The translations under genes were made by a program, and so were the position numbers. This document shows, piece by piece, positions 1 to 7,698 of a stretch of DNA of 64,000 bases. This stretch comes from Ekhidna lutea (lineage in GTDB: Bacteria > Bacteroidota > Bacteroidia > Cytophagales > Cyclobacteriaceae). The stretch is taken from the NCBI RefSeq assembly GCF_900188325.1, contig NZ_FZPD01000001.1:744001-808000 (forward strand), read 5' to 3'. The notes below the pieces were generated by a model. The model saw nothing but the letters and a program-made list of their open reading frames with translations, was not told where the DNA came from and made no database searches. Every line of letters begins with the position of its first letter. The first letter of the stretch is position 1.

Positions 1-308
1 CGACAAGCTACTACCACTCGTTTGATTTCTTTTTCAATCAAAAGATCTGCGCAAGGAGGTGTCTTACCTTGGTGAGCACATGGCTCCAGTGTGACATATG
101 CCGTGCATTCTGGTAGGATCGAATGATCCTTTACGTTGGAGATTGCATTTACTTCAGCATGCGCCTCCCCATACTTTTGGTGGTAGCCTTCGCCAATGAC
201 TTTGTCATCATACACGATAACGCAACCCACCATTGGATTGGGTGAGACATTACCTCTGCCTAGTTCGGCCAGTTCCAATGCTCTTTGCATGTATAGACTG
301 TCATTCAC
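1..308 (-). CDS. ribD: Riboflavin biosynthesis deaminase/reductase RibD, N-terminal part (cut by window edge)
   Basis: Only the 5' end is present; the gene runs off at base 1. The translated part is the cytidine-deaminase-like domain that deaminates diaminohydroxyphosphoribosylaminopyrimidine in riboflavin synthesis. Visible motifs are [11 protein letters not shown], the zinc/catalytic HAE in GEAHAEVNA, and the zinc-binding pair in [12 protein letters not shown] chose GTG at 308 because it gives the family N-terminus ([16 protein letters not shown]), which aligns with E. coli RibD MQDEYYMARALKLA; the next in-frame ATG at 290 would cut this helix. The gene is divergent from prmC with only 23 bases between start codons. 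Whether the C-terminal reductase domain is fused cannot be seen. Confidence 0.9.
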   Translation of the reverse strand, partial: MNDSLYMQRALELAELGRGNVSPNPMVGCVIVYDDKVIGEGYHQKYGEAHAEVNAISNVKDHSILPECTAYVTLEPCAHQGKTPPCADLLIEKEIKRVVVAC

Positions 309-331
309 TGAGTGTGTAATTTCGCTATCGA

Positions 332-1168
332 ATGAAGAATGTGAAGCAAATCTGGCAAGAAACAGCGAAACAGCTTGAAAAAGTTTATGATCGGCGCGAG
401 GCTGAAAATATTTCGCACCTTCTTTTGGAAGATTTGTTTGGTGTATCAAGAGCTGCAATTATTTCTGATGAGCTACTTGACTTAAATGATGCAAAACTCA
501 AGCAATCAATCGGTCGTCTGCTAAAGCATGAGCCCATACAGTACATAACCGGAGTAGCCGATTTTTACGGAAGGAAATTTCACATTGCCCCAGGAGCGTT
601 AATTCCACGACCGGAAACCGAGGAGTTAGTTGACTTAATCATCCAGGAAAACAAGATCAGAAATCCAAGAATCCTCGATGTTGGAGTTGGATCAGGGTGT
701 ATAGCCGTTTCATTAGCAATAAAACTCGGTGGTAATGTTTTCGGAACAGATCTATCAAAAGAAGCATTGGAGATTGCTGCAAAAAATGCACAGGAATTAG
801 GTGCCAAGATCAATTTCACCCAACATGATATTCTATCAAGTCCATTACCTGAAGGTGAGCTGGATATTTTGGTAAGCAACCCGCCATATATCCCCTTAAG
901 AGATCAGAAAGAGATGAGAGTAAATGTGCTCAAATATGAACCTGAATTAGCGCTTTTTGTCCCGGATGACGACCCACTCATTTTTTATAAACGTATTGCT
1001 GTTGAAGGTTTGAAGTCTTTAAAGAAAGGCGGGAAACTCTATTTTGAGATCCATGAGAACTTTGGTATCGAGGTTAAAGCCCATCTTCAAGCTGTCGGAT
1101 ACTCGGAGGTGAATATCCATAAGGATATGCAAGGAAAGCATCGGATTGTGAGTGGGATTAAAGCTTAA
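332..1168 (+). CDS. prmC: Peptide chain release factor N5-glutamine methyltransferase PrmC (HemK)
   Basis: This 278-residue protein has the usual PrmC length. It methylates the GGQ glutamine of release factors RF1 and RF2 using S-adenosylmethionine. The sequence shows the N-terminal helical domain (about residues 1-75), then a Rossmann methyltransferase domain with motif [16 protein letters not shown], and the family-defining NPPYIP substrate-glutamine motif near residue 184. [14 protein letters not shown] before motif I is also typical. The start ATG is 23 bases from the ribD start on the other strand, so any promoter must lie in or over ribD. The 3' end overlaps the convergent TonB-domain gene by 11 bases. 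Confidence 0.95.
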   Translation: MKNVKQIWQETAKQLEKVYDRREAENISHLLLEDLFGVSRAAIISDELLDLNDAKLKQSIGRLLKHEPIQYITGVADFYGRKFHIAPGALIPRPETEELVDLIIQENKIRNPRILDVGVGSGCIAVSLAIKLGGNVFGTDLSKEALEIAAKNAQELGAKINFTQHDILSSPLPEGELDILVSNPPYIPLRDQKEMRVNVLKYEPELALFVPDDDPLIFYKRIAVEGLKSLKKGGKLYFEIHENFGIEVKAHLQAVGYSEVNIHKDMQGKHRIVSGIKA

Positions 1169-2573
1169 ATCTTACCCTAACTCTCACATTATCTGCAACA
1201 CTTAAACCACCTTTTTCTGAGGGCATCCACTCAGGCCCCTCTTGCACGAGTCTTATGGCTTCAAGATCACAACCATATCCCAAGCTTTTTCTAACTGAAA
1301 TATCCTCAATAACACCACTTGGACTAATTGAAACATCAAGGATCACAAAACCTTCAATCTCGTTGTTCCTGGCAGTTTCCGGGTAAATGAGTTCTTCCTC
1401 GATATATTTTTTAAAGCTCCGCATGCCGTTTACAGGTCGGGCTTTTTTATAAGTAGAGTTGTTTCCTTGGCCATCATATCCAGTAACCACCACTTCCTGC
1501 AATTCTGTTGATCCTCCTAGGGCTACATCCAGCTGAGTTCGTTCACCTACCTTTATTTCCTCCATGGAAAAGCCAACAAACGAAAAAATTAACACCATGT
1601 CTTCTGTTTTTGGGAGCTCAAAAGAACCATCTAAATCGGTAACAGTGCCTGTTGTAGTTCCTTTAATTACAACATTAACTCCAGGAAGTGGCTCACCATA
1701 TTCATCAGTCACTATACCCCGTATTGTTGGCTCATTGTATGAGAATGTTTTAAACTGAACAGGATCACTTTCTGCCTCTTTATTTTCGTTTTGACTTAAA
1801 GCGGTTGACTTTGCACTGCGAGCAACGCTGACTTTCTGTTCATCAAGCGGTTCTTTTTGCTTAATGTTCTCCTGGAGTTCTTGGACATCAAGAATTGAAA
1901 TATCCGATTCTTTAATCTCAACACCAGCTACTCTTCCCTGAAGGTTGTTCTCAGGGTTTAATGGCTCCATAACCACTTCATCTAAGTCTTCTGACACTTC
2001 GATTGTGGGAGTACCAGTAGTTTTGGGTGCTAAATCAGGAGCCTGTTGGTGGTCATTGTTGTTTTCAGGTTGGGTTGTTTCTAGGGATTTTAAATCCAAA
2101 TAAGCATTTTGTTTGTCATGATTCTTTTCTCTTAAATCTAGCGCTTCATTTTCGCTTGTTTTGTCTGGTATTTGTGAATCGGTATTATCTGATTTTCTTT
2201 CCTTCAAAAGAATAGTATCAGGAGAAGGCCCTTGCTGTATTACTTCTTCAGGATTCTCATTTTCTAGAGAAAGTGTCTCATTCTCAAATTGATTGATGAC
2301 AATGTATACAGTTAATGACCCCACTATCAGAAGTGCCACAGCTGCAGCTACCCGAATAAATGGAAAAATTGCTTTCTGCCTGGTAGTTACTCTAGCTCTT
2401 AGTTTCTCAAGGTCAGCGAGTGGTTCAAGACCTTGCGACTCAAAACCTTCAATTGCCTCTTGAGCAAAAGGGTCGTCCAACAATTTGCGCTCAAAAGCAT
2501 GCGCTTCATCAGGACTCATCTGACCTTTTAGATACCGTTCAAACTGTTCGCTATGGTTTCTATCTTTTGACAT
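1158..2573 (-). CDS. Membrane protein: anti-sigma-like N-terminus, carboxypeptidase-D regulatory-like domain and TonB C-terminal domain
   Basis: 471 residues. Residues 1-60 are a short acidic cytoplasmic region resembling anti-sigma N-termini (FERYLKGQMSPDEAHAFERK). One membrane helix follows at about 71-94, then a low-complexity charged linker at about 95-280. Next are a carboxypeptidase-D regulatory-like beta domain at about 285-350 (VTDEYGEPLPGVNVVIKGT), the sequence ELQEVVVTGYD, and a TonB C-terminal domain to the end (GFVILDVSISPSGVIEDISV). The linker also holds LQGRVAGVEI, a motif normally found in SusC-type receptor plugs. It overlaps the upstream sigma factor by 14 bases, so the pair is co-transcribed. 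Likely it restrains that sigma factor and contacts the cell envelope; this role is inference. Confidence 0.8.
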   Translation of the reverse strand: MSKDRNHSEQFERYLKGQMSPDEAHAFERKLLDDPFAQEAIEGFESQGLEPLADLEKLRARVTTRQKAIFPFIRVAAAVALLIVGSLTVYIVINQFENETLSLENENPEEVIQQGPSPDTILLKERKSDNTDSQIPDKTSENEALDLREKNHDKQNAYLDLKSLETTQPENNNDHQQAPDLAPKTTGTPTIEVSEDLDEVVMEPLNPENNLQGRVAGVEIKESDISILDVQELQENIKQKEPLDEQKVSVARSAKSTALSQNENKEAESDPVQFKTFSYNEPTIRGIVTDEYGEPLPGVNVVIKGTTTGTVTDLDGSFELPKTEDMVLIFSFVGFSMEEIKVGERTQLDVALGGSTELQEVVVTGYDGQGNNSTYKKARPVNGMRSFKKYIEEELIYPETARNNEIEGFVILDVSISPSGVIEDISVRKSLGYGCDLEAIRLVQEGPEWMPSEKGGLSVADNVRVRVRFKL

Positions 2574-3123
2574 TCTTTCTTTCCAAACACATTTTTAAGT
2601 TCCTTTTTCCATTTTGGATGTGGCTTTTAATTTTCTTTAAATCAAGGCCTGTTTCTTCATTTACCTGCTGATAACTTTTCTTATCCAGAAAAAATAGTTT
2701 AACGCATTGCCTTTGTTCTTTTTTTAGTTCTTCAATACATCCCTCTAATGCATCCAAATCTGATTCGAGTGCTTCCTTCTCTTCATATAGATGCACTTGC
2801 TCCTTCGATTCCATAAAACCATGTGAGTTGATTACAGGATTGTTTTTGCGCAGTTGCATCAAACAATGATTTTTGCTTACCATATAAAGCCAGCTCTTAA
2901 AGTGATTGACTTCTACTTCACGAAGTTTCAAGCCTATATGTTCGTAGATTTCCATTACCGCATCTTGCGCATCGTCACGGTTTTTAAGGTATTTAAGGCA
3001 AAGACCATAGACCAAATGCATGTATTTATTGAATAGCTCACCGATCACTTCCTGATTTCCAGTATTGCGATAAAGCTGAAGCTGTAATTCGTCGGTGGGC
3101 GATATGTCTTCCTTTTTTGTCAC
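2560..3123 (-). CDS. RNA polymerase sigma factor, ECF (sigma-70 family)
   Basis: 187 residues with sigma region 2 (ELFNKYMHLVYGLCLKYLKNRDDAQDAVMEIY, about 27-60) and region 4 (IEELKKEQRQCVKLFFLDKKSYQQVNEETGL, about 130-165). The only workable start is GTG at 3123 (MTKKEDISPTDE); the next in-frame methionine would delete part of region 2. The stop overlaps the start of the TonB-domain protein, a standard sigma/anti-sigma order. No consensus TAnnTTTG box was seen between this gene and the upstream REP-like element. Target genes are unknown. Confidence 0.9.
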   Translation of the reverse strand: MTKKEDISPTDELQLQLYRNTGNQEVIGELFNKYMHLVYGLCLKYLKNRDDAQDAVMEIYEHIGLKLREVEVNHFKSWLYMVSKNHCLMQLRKNNPVINSHGFMESKEQVHLYEEKEALESDLDALEGCIEELKKEQRQCVKLFFLDKKSYQQVNEETGLDLKKIKSHIQNGKRNLKMCLERKNVKR

Positions 3124-3167
3124 TACGGAGGAAAATCATTGCTGACTTTTTTAAATGCTTTATGGTA

Positions 3168-3245
3168 AATATCTCTCCCTTTGGTCGAGATGACAAGTAT
3201 AGCTTGACCTCTCTGTCATTTCGAGCGCAGAGAGAAATCTTTACC
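3168..3245. repeat. REP-like imperfect palindrome, copy 1 (downstream of GIY-YIG gene)
   Basis: Arms are TTTGGTCGAGATGACA (left) and TGTCATTTCGAGCGCAG (right), continuing into TCTCTC and GAGAAATCT, so the element can fold on itself. The same arrangement, in the same orientation, recurs at 3574-3652. The two copies bracket the GIY-YIG gene within a few bases on each side. Confidence 0.8.
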
Positions 3246-3250
3246 TATTA

Positions 3251-3565
3251 CTATAAATAATCCCAGGCACCAATCTCTTTGTTCAAGAATTTCCAATTAG
3301 GATTTATAGATTCAATCAGCTTATTCTTTTTCTCCCTTCGCCACTTTTTGATTTCATGTTCCCGATCGATTGCATTGGCAACAAATTGGTGTCTCTCATA
3401 CCAAACCAGGTTATAGCAATAGTATTTTCCAGCCCATGTTTTGCTGTTGCCTCTGTTTTCATAATGCTGGAGAAGTCTGGTGGGTAAGTCATTTGTCATT
3501 CCTACGTAAATGACAGATCGTGCTGGGTTAGTAGTGATGTAAACGAAGTAATTATGACTCTTCAT
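3251..3565 (-). CDS. GIY-YIG family single-domain nuclease-like protein (UPF0213 type)
   Basis: This 104-residue stand-alone GIY-YIG domain has the catalytic signature NYFVYITTNPARSVIYVGMT at residues 5-24, followed by NDLPTRLLQHYENR (conserved Arg) and REHEIKKWRREKK with the conserved Glu. Length and layout match the UPF0213/YhbQ-type group. The gene sits exactly between two direct copies of a REP-like palindrome (3168-3245 and 3574-3652), which start 8 bases beyond one end and stop 5 bases beyond the other. That is the arrangement expected of a nuclease that travels with, or acts on, those repeats. No neighbour suggests another role. Activity is inferred from the family only. Confidence 0.85.
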   Translation of the reverse strand: MKSHNYFVYITTNPARSVIYVGMTNDLPTRLLQHYENRGNSKTWAGKYYCYNLVWYERHQFVANAIDREHEIKKWRREKKNKLIESINPNWKFLNKEIGAWDYL

Positions 3566-3573
3566 GAAAAATA

Positions 3574-3652
3574 AATATCTCTCTTTGGTCGAGATGTCAA
3601 ACTATAGATTGCTTCACTATCTGTCATTTCGAACATAGTGAGAAATCTTTGC
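3574..3652. repeat. REP-like imperfect palindrome, copy 2 (upstream of GIY-YIG gene)
   Basis: A second copy of the 3168-3245 element in the same orientation: CTCTTTGGTCGAGATGTCAA as left arm and CTGTCATTTCGAACATAGTG as right arm, ending GAGAAATCTTTGCC. It also covers the 5' extension of the reading frame of the next gene, an extra reason to start that gene further downstream. Confidence 0.8.
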
Positions 3653-3741
3653 CTCCTCCAACGCCTCAGAAAAAAATCAAAGTTTTTTTATGGAATCTAA
3701 ATCATGTCTGCATCTCAATATCAAATCAAATGAAAATTGAC

Positions 3742-5568
3742 ATGAAAAATCTAATAATCGTCTTCTCAATATTACTGGCGTTCAATGTTGATGCCAAGTA
3801 TGTGAATGGTACTGTCTATGATGATAGTGGACAAGGGCTTTCAGGAGTAAATGTGGTCATCAAAGGAACAAACAGCGGTACCACTACCGATATCAATGGA
3901 TTCTACTCAATTGAAGTAGCTGGAGAAAAAATTACTTTAGTTTTTTCCTATGTAGGGTACGAAACACAGGAAATTAAAGTAGATAATCGAAAGATAATTG
4001 ATGTTGTCATGAACGGCGCTACCGAACTAGAGGAGGTCGTAGTATCAGGTTATGCTAAAAAAGCAGAAAAGCGATCGCTTAATTATTCAGTTGCTGATCA
4101 AATGCAAGGCAGAGCAGCCGGAGTGATGATTTCTTACGAGCAGGATAACTACCACAACACCGAAGAGTACTCCACTATCCATGAAAATGGATTCAAAAAA
4201 GTACTGGACAATGCCCTATCTACTTTCTCCATTGATGTAGATGCGGCTTCTTATAGTAACATGAGGAGGTTTATTAACAATGGTCAGCTTCCGCCTAAAG
4301 ATGCGGTACGCATTGAAGAGATGATCAACTATTTCAACTATGAATACGAAAACCCGACAGGAAAAGACCCATTTTCAATCAATACTGAGGTGGCACGTGC
4401 TCCCTGGAACGAGAAACATTTGATTGCTCAAATTGGCTTGCAGGGAAAGAAGATAGAGCTGGAAAATCTGCCGGCTTCCAACATTGTGTTTTTACTGGAT
4501 GTGTCCGGTTCGATGAGTGCGCCGAATAAACTTCCATTGTTGAAGTCAGCTTTCAAGTTGTTGGTGAATGAACTTCGTCCACAGGATAAAGTTTCAATAG
4601 TAGTTTATGCCGGTGCAGCCGGAGTGGTACTGGAACCAACAGACGGGAATGATAAGAAGAAAATCATGGAAGCATTGGATCGTCTACAGGCCGGAGGTTC
4701 TACCGCCGGAGGAGCAGGAATCAATTTGGCCTATAAACTAGCTAAAGAGCAATTTGTTGAAGGCGGAAACAACCGGGTGGTGTTGGCGACTGATGGAGAT
4801 TTTAATGTGGGAGCCAGTAGTAATGCGTCCATGGAACGACTGATAGAAGAGAAAAGAAACGAGGGTGTATTTCTGACCGTGCTAGGTTTTGGAATGGGCA
4901 ATTATAAGGATTCTAAGATGGAGATCCTTGCGGACAAAGGGAATGGAAATTACGCCTACATCGATAACATGAAGGAAGCGAAAAAGGTATTAGTGAATGA
5001 ATTTGGTGGCACCATGTTTACGATCGCAAAGGATGTAAAAATCCAGGTGGAGTTCAATCCGAATGTGGTTCAGGCCTATCGATTGATTGGGTATGAAAAC
5101 CGATTGCTAAACGATGAAGATTTCAATGACGATAAAAAGGATGCCGGGGAACTAGGAAGTGGTCATACGGTGACAGCACTTTATGAAATCATCCCAGTTG
5201 GAGTGGAGAGTGAATTTGTGAAAGACATTGATCCATTGAAATATCAATCGAATGAACAAAAAGTGACCAATTCTACTGATGAGCTACTTACTGTGAAATT
5301 CCGATACAAAGAACCGGATGGATCGAAGAGTAAGCTGATCACTCAGGTTGTGGAAAACGAAATCCGAAAGTCTAGCGATAATCTCGACTGGTCAATGGCG
5401 GTAGCTGGATTTGGGATGCTGTTGAGAGATTCTGAATATAAAAATGATTTGAGTTATGCCGATGTATTGAGTCTGGCTAAAAAATCAAAGGGTGAAGATG
5501 GTTTTGGTTATCGGGCGGAATTCATTGAATTGGTTGATTTGGCTAGTCGAATGAATACGAGGCAGTAA
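3742..5568 (+). CDS. Secreted von Willebrand factor A-domain protein with carboxypeptidase-D regulatory-like N-domain (YfbK-like)
   Basis: Started at ATG 3742, this 608-residue protein begins with a signal peptide (MKNLIIVFSILLAFNVDA). Longer frames to 3730 or 3649 put charged or REP-derived sequence before it. Order: carboxypeptidase-D regulatory-like domain (about 19-95), a TonB-receptor-like ELEEVVVSGY and MQGRAAGVMI, the vWF-A N-terminal domain (SIDVDAASYSNMRRF, about 162), a VWA domain with intact MIDAS DVSGSMS at about 253, and a C-terminal DUF3520-like region. Metal-dependent ligand binding at the cell envelope is expected from the family; the ligand is unknown. It shares its unusual N-terminal motifs with the anti-sigma-like protein at 1158-2573. 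Confidence 0.88.
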   Translation: MKNLIIVFSILLAFNVDAKYVNGTVYDDSGQGLSGVNVVIKGTNSGTTTDINGFYSIEVAGEKITLVFSYVGYETQEIKVDNRKIIDVVMNGATELEEVVVSGYAKKAEKRSLNYSVADQMQGRAAGVMISYEQDNYHNTEEYSTIHENGFKKVLDNALSTFSIDVDAASYSNMRRFINNGQLPPKDAVRIEEMINYFNYEYENPTGKDPFSINTEVARAPWNEKHLIAQIGLQGKKIELENLPASNIVFLLDVSGSMSAPNKLPLLKSAFKLLVNELRPQDKVSIVVYAGAAGVVLEPTDGNDKKKIMEALDRLQAGGSTAGGAGINLAYKLAKEQFVEGGNNRVVLATDGDFNVGASSNASMERLIEEKRNEGVFLTVLGFGMGNYKDSKMEILADKGNGNYAYIDNMKEAKKVLVNEFGGTMFTIAKDVKIQVEFNPNVVQAYRLIGYENRLLNDEDFNDDKKDAGELGSGHTVTALYEIIPVGVESEFVKDIDPLKYQSNEQKVTNSTDELLTVKFRYKEPDGSKSKLITQVVENEIRKSSDNLDWSMAVAGFGMLLRDSEYKNDLSYADVLSLAKKSKGEDGFGYRAEFIELVDLASRMNTRQ

Positions 5569-5581
5569 ATTGTCAGCATGA

Positions 5582-5700
5582 GACAAAAGAAAAGTTACGT
5601 CACTTCGAACATAGTGAGAAGTCTCCTGATTTATTTATCTAAATAGTTTTGGAGCCTCTCCATAAAGTCGAGGTGACGTTTCTTTAGTTTTTCTTTTGTC
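5582..5700. repeat. Long inverted repeat (REP-like), between the VWA and aldo/keto reductase genes
   Basis: The outer arms are perfect over 12 bases (GACAAAAGAAAA at 5582-5593 and TTTTCTTTTGTC at 5689-5700). Inner arms pair imperfectly (ACGTCACTTCGA with TCGAGGTGACGT, and GAGAAGTCTCC with GGAGCCTCTC). The inner arms belong to the same sequence family as the repeats at 3168 and 3574 but point the opposite way. A T-rich strand on both outer sides means it could also act as a bidirectional terminator. Confidence 0.75.
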
Positions 5701-5761
5701 ATTCCTTAAGTAAGACACGAAGGCAGGGAATCATTCTCTGCCTATTTTGTTTTTTTGTCCT

Positions 5762-6751
5762 ATGGAAAAAGTACAACTCGGAAAATCAGATTTAAAAATT
5801 TCACCCATCGTATTTGGAGCCTGGGCTATTGGTGGACAGGCCTGGGGAGGAAATGAAGATAAAGATGCCCTGGAAGCAATGCAGAAAAGCTATGATCTTG
5901 GGATTACTTCCATTGATACGGCACCTGTATATGGGTTCGGTCATAGTGAGTCGCTAGTAGGTAAGGCGATCAAGGAGATTGGAAGAGATAATCTTGAGAT
6001 TTTAACCAAGTTTGGTTTTAACTGGAAGACAGAAAAAGGAGAGTACCAGTTTCCAACAAGTGATGGAGGTAAGACATACGCGTACGCCGGAAGAGATGGA
6101 GTTATTCAAGAAGTTGAGGATAGCTTAAAGAGATTGGGAACGGATTATATCGACCTTTATCAGATACATCGACCGGATGCCACGACACCCATTGAGGAAA
6201 CTATGGAAGTGCTAAAAGAACTTCAGCAACAGGGTAAAATCCGAGCGATTGGTGTTTCTAACCATACGGTTGAGCTAATGAAACGAGCAAATTCTGTAAT
6301 TAATCTTGTTTCATCACAATCCCCGTATAGTATGGTGTATCGCAAGATTGAAAAAGACATCCTTCCTTATTGCATAGAAGAGAATGTAGGTATACTGGCT
6401 TATAGCCCTCTGCAACGCGGGTTACTTACCGGGAAGATATCTTCGGATCATGAATTTAAGGGGGACGATCACCGGGCGAACAACAAATTTTTTAAAGAGC
6501 CGAATCGATCCAGAACCAATGCTTTTCTGGATCAGATCAAACCGATAGCCATTGAGCGAAGGGTTACTCTAGCACAACTGGTGATTAATTGGACGGTCCA
6601 ACGAGAAGGAATAACAGCGGCTTTGGTTGGTGCTAGAAATGCAAAACAGGCAGAAGAAAATGCCAAATCATTAAGCTTCACACTTTCAGAAAAGGAAATC
6701 CAAACCATCAATGCCGAGATGGATAAAGTGGTGATTGATCATGAGGTGTAA
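5762..6751 (+). CDS. Aldo/keto reductase
   Basis: 329 residues from ATG 5762; the five-codon longer form to 5747 adds MFFCP, which the family does not need. The TIM-barrel NADPH-dependent oxidoreductase signatures are present: DTAPVYGFGHSESLVGKAI with the catalytic Asp/Tyr, then a catalytic Lys in EILTKFGF, and the active-site His in LYQIHRPD. The C-terminal cofactor region GALVGARNAKQAEENA is also typical. It resembles the group that reduces sugar or ketone substrates and stress-related aldo/keto reductases; the substrate cannot be named. It follows the 5582-5700 hairpin and is probably monocistronic. Confidence 0.92.
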   Translation: MEKVQLGKSDLKISPIVFGAWAIGGQAWGGNEDKDALEAMQKSYDLGITSIDTAPVYGFGHSESLVGKAIKEIGRDNLEILTKFGFNWKTEKGEYQFPTSDGGKTYAYAGRDGVIQEVEDSLKRLGTDYIDLYQIHRPDATTPIEETMEVLKELQQQGKIRAIGVSNHTVELMKRANSVINLVSSQSPYSMVYRKIEKDILPYCIEENVGILAYSPLQRGLLTGKISSDHEFKGDDHRANNKFFKEPNRSRTNAFLDQIKPIAIERRVTLAQLVINWTVQREGITAALVGARNAKQAEENAKSLSFTLSEKEIQTINAEMDKVVIDHEV

Positions 6752-6760
6752 TCTGTACTT

Positions 6761-7051
6761 CTAACTTTTATCTATTTGGAGTGTTTCGGGGGAAGTGCTT
6801 AGAGCAAAACTTTGTTGATCCTCAGAAATAGCGAGTCCCCATTTTTGAAGCATCGGTAGCTCCAGAGCCTTATCTCTGTATTCGTCTGGTGTCATTATTG
6901 GGATGCTATAGATGATCGGAAAGTAACGATTACAGTGGCTGCAGGTGAGTATGCCCTCAATAATCTCTTCTCCATGCTCTTTGATCACTTGAATATTCAG
7001 CTCCTTTTTATCAAATGGGCAACACATTTTTTTTAAGAAATCCTTGGTCAT
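6761..7051 (-). CDS. Trm112-like small zinc-binding protein
   Basis: 96 residues. Two cysteine pairs (CCPFDKKEL and CSHCNRYFPI) followed by YSIPIMTPDEYR form the zinc-ribbon layout of Trm112/UPF0434 proteins. In eukaryotes and archaea, Trm112 binds and activates class I methyltransferases; bacterial relatives are poorly understood. It is the last gene of the TPP-riboswitch operon, 11 bases after the ThiE-like gene, and that operon also contains a class I methyltransferase (8756-9484). A partnership between the two is an attractive inference. About 35 C-terminal residues (LELPMLQKWGLAI onward) extend beyond the basic domain. Confidence 0.75.
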   Translation of the reverse strand: MTKDFLKKMCCPFDKKELNIQVIKEHGEEIIEGILTCSHCNRYFPIIYSIPIMTPDEYRDKALELPMLQKWGLAISEDQQSFALSTSPETLQIDKS

Positions 7052-7062
7052 AATGACTTTAA

Positions 7063-7698
7063 TTAATTTTTCATATTTTCTAATATTGTCAGATATTGAC
7101 GCACAGTATTTTCAGGGTCGTCAGCATTTATAATGCCTGATATGATGGCAATACCGACAAAAGGAAGCTGACTTAATTCTTTTAAATTTTCTGGTTGGAT
7201 ACCTCCCGATAAGAAAATCGGCAAACGAGTTATTCTTCTGGCATTGACAACAGTTTGCTGATCCACAATTTCACAGGAATCAACCGATGACGAAGGAAAC
7301 ATGGCACAAAAGCTAATGTATGACAGATCTTGTTCCTCCGCCCATGAGACCAATTCCAGATTATTTCCTACCGTAAGGCCAATGTATTTATCCTTCAAGG
7401 TTGCTTTCACCAGGTCAAATCTTTCAGGCACCACATCAAAATGAACACCATCCAGTTCGAGCTTATTTGCCAACTGCCAGTCTTCATGCATCAAAACAGG
7501 AGTGTGAAATAGCTCAGCTACCGCCTTGATTTCATTTATAAAATCAATCTTTTCAGCCTGGCTAACCTCTTGATTCCAGTGATTCCATATTTGGAGGATG
7601 CTGACACCCCCTTTCAGAGCAGAATGCACTTTTTTGCAAAGCAAATCCCATGGCAGGGAAGGGTCTAGCACTAAATATATTCCGCTCAATTTCTTCAT
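7063..7698 (-). CDS. Divergent thiamine phosphate synthase-like protein (ThiE/TenI family)
   Basis: 211 residues from ATG 7698, which overlaps the upstream stop as ATGA (a GTG at 7704 is possible). The TIM-barrel TMP-synthase/TenI fold is recognisable: GIYLVLDPSLP, GGVSILQIW, ANKLELDGVHFDVV, LSGGIQPENLKEL and VGIAIISGI. Key ThiE residues are altered: the phosphate-binding Q-x-R-x-K reads QIWNH, and the ND pair reads ED. Standard coupling of HMP-pyrophosphate to thiazole phosphate is therefore doubtful. Placement under a TPP riboswitch supports a thiamine-related role, either a TenI-like or a new reaction. Confidence 0.7.
   Translation of the reverse strand: MKKLSGIYLVLDPSLPWDLLCKKVHSALKGGVSILQIWNHWNQEVSQAEKIDFINEIKAVAELFHTPVLMHEDWQLANKLELDGVHFDVVPERFDLVKATLKDKYIGLTVGNNLELVSWAEEQDLSYISFCAMFPSSSVDSCEIVDQQTVVNARRITRLPIFLSGGIQPENLKELSQLPFVGIAIISGIINADDPENTVRQYLTILENMKN

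Noticed and set aside
3649-3741. Longer N-terminus for the VWA protein from 3649
   Set aside because: It is translated from the REP-like repeat and puts 31 charged residues before a clear signal peptide.
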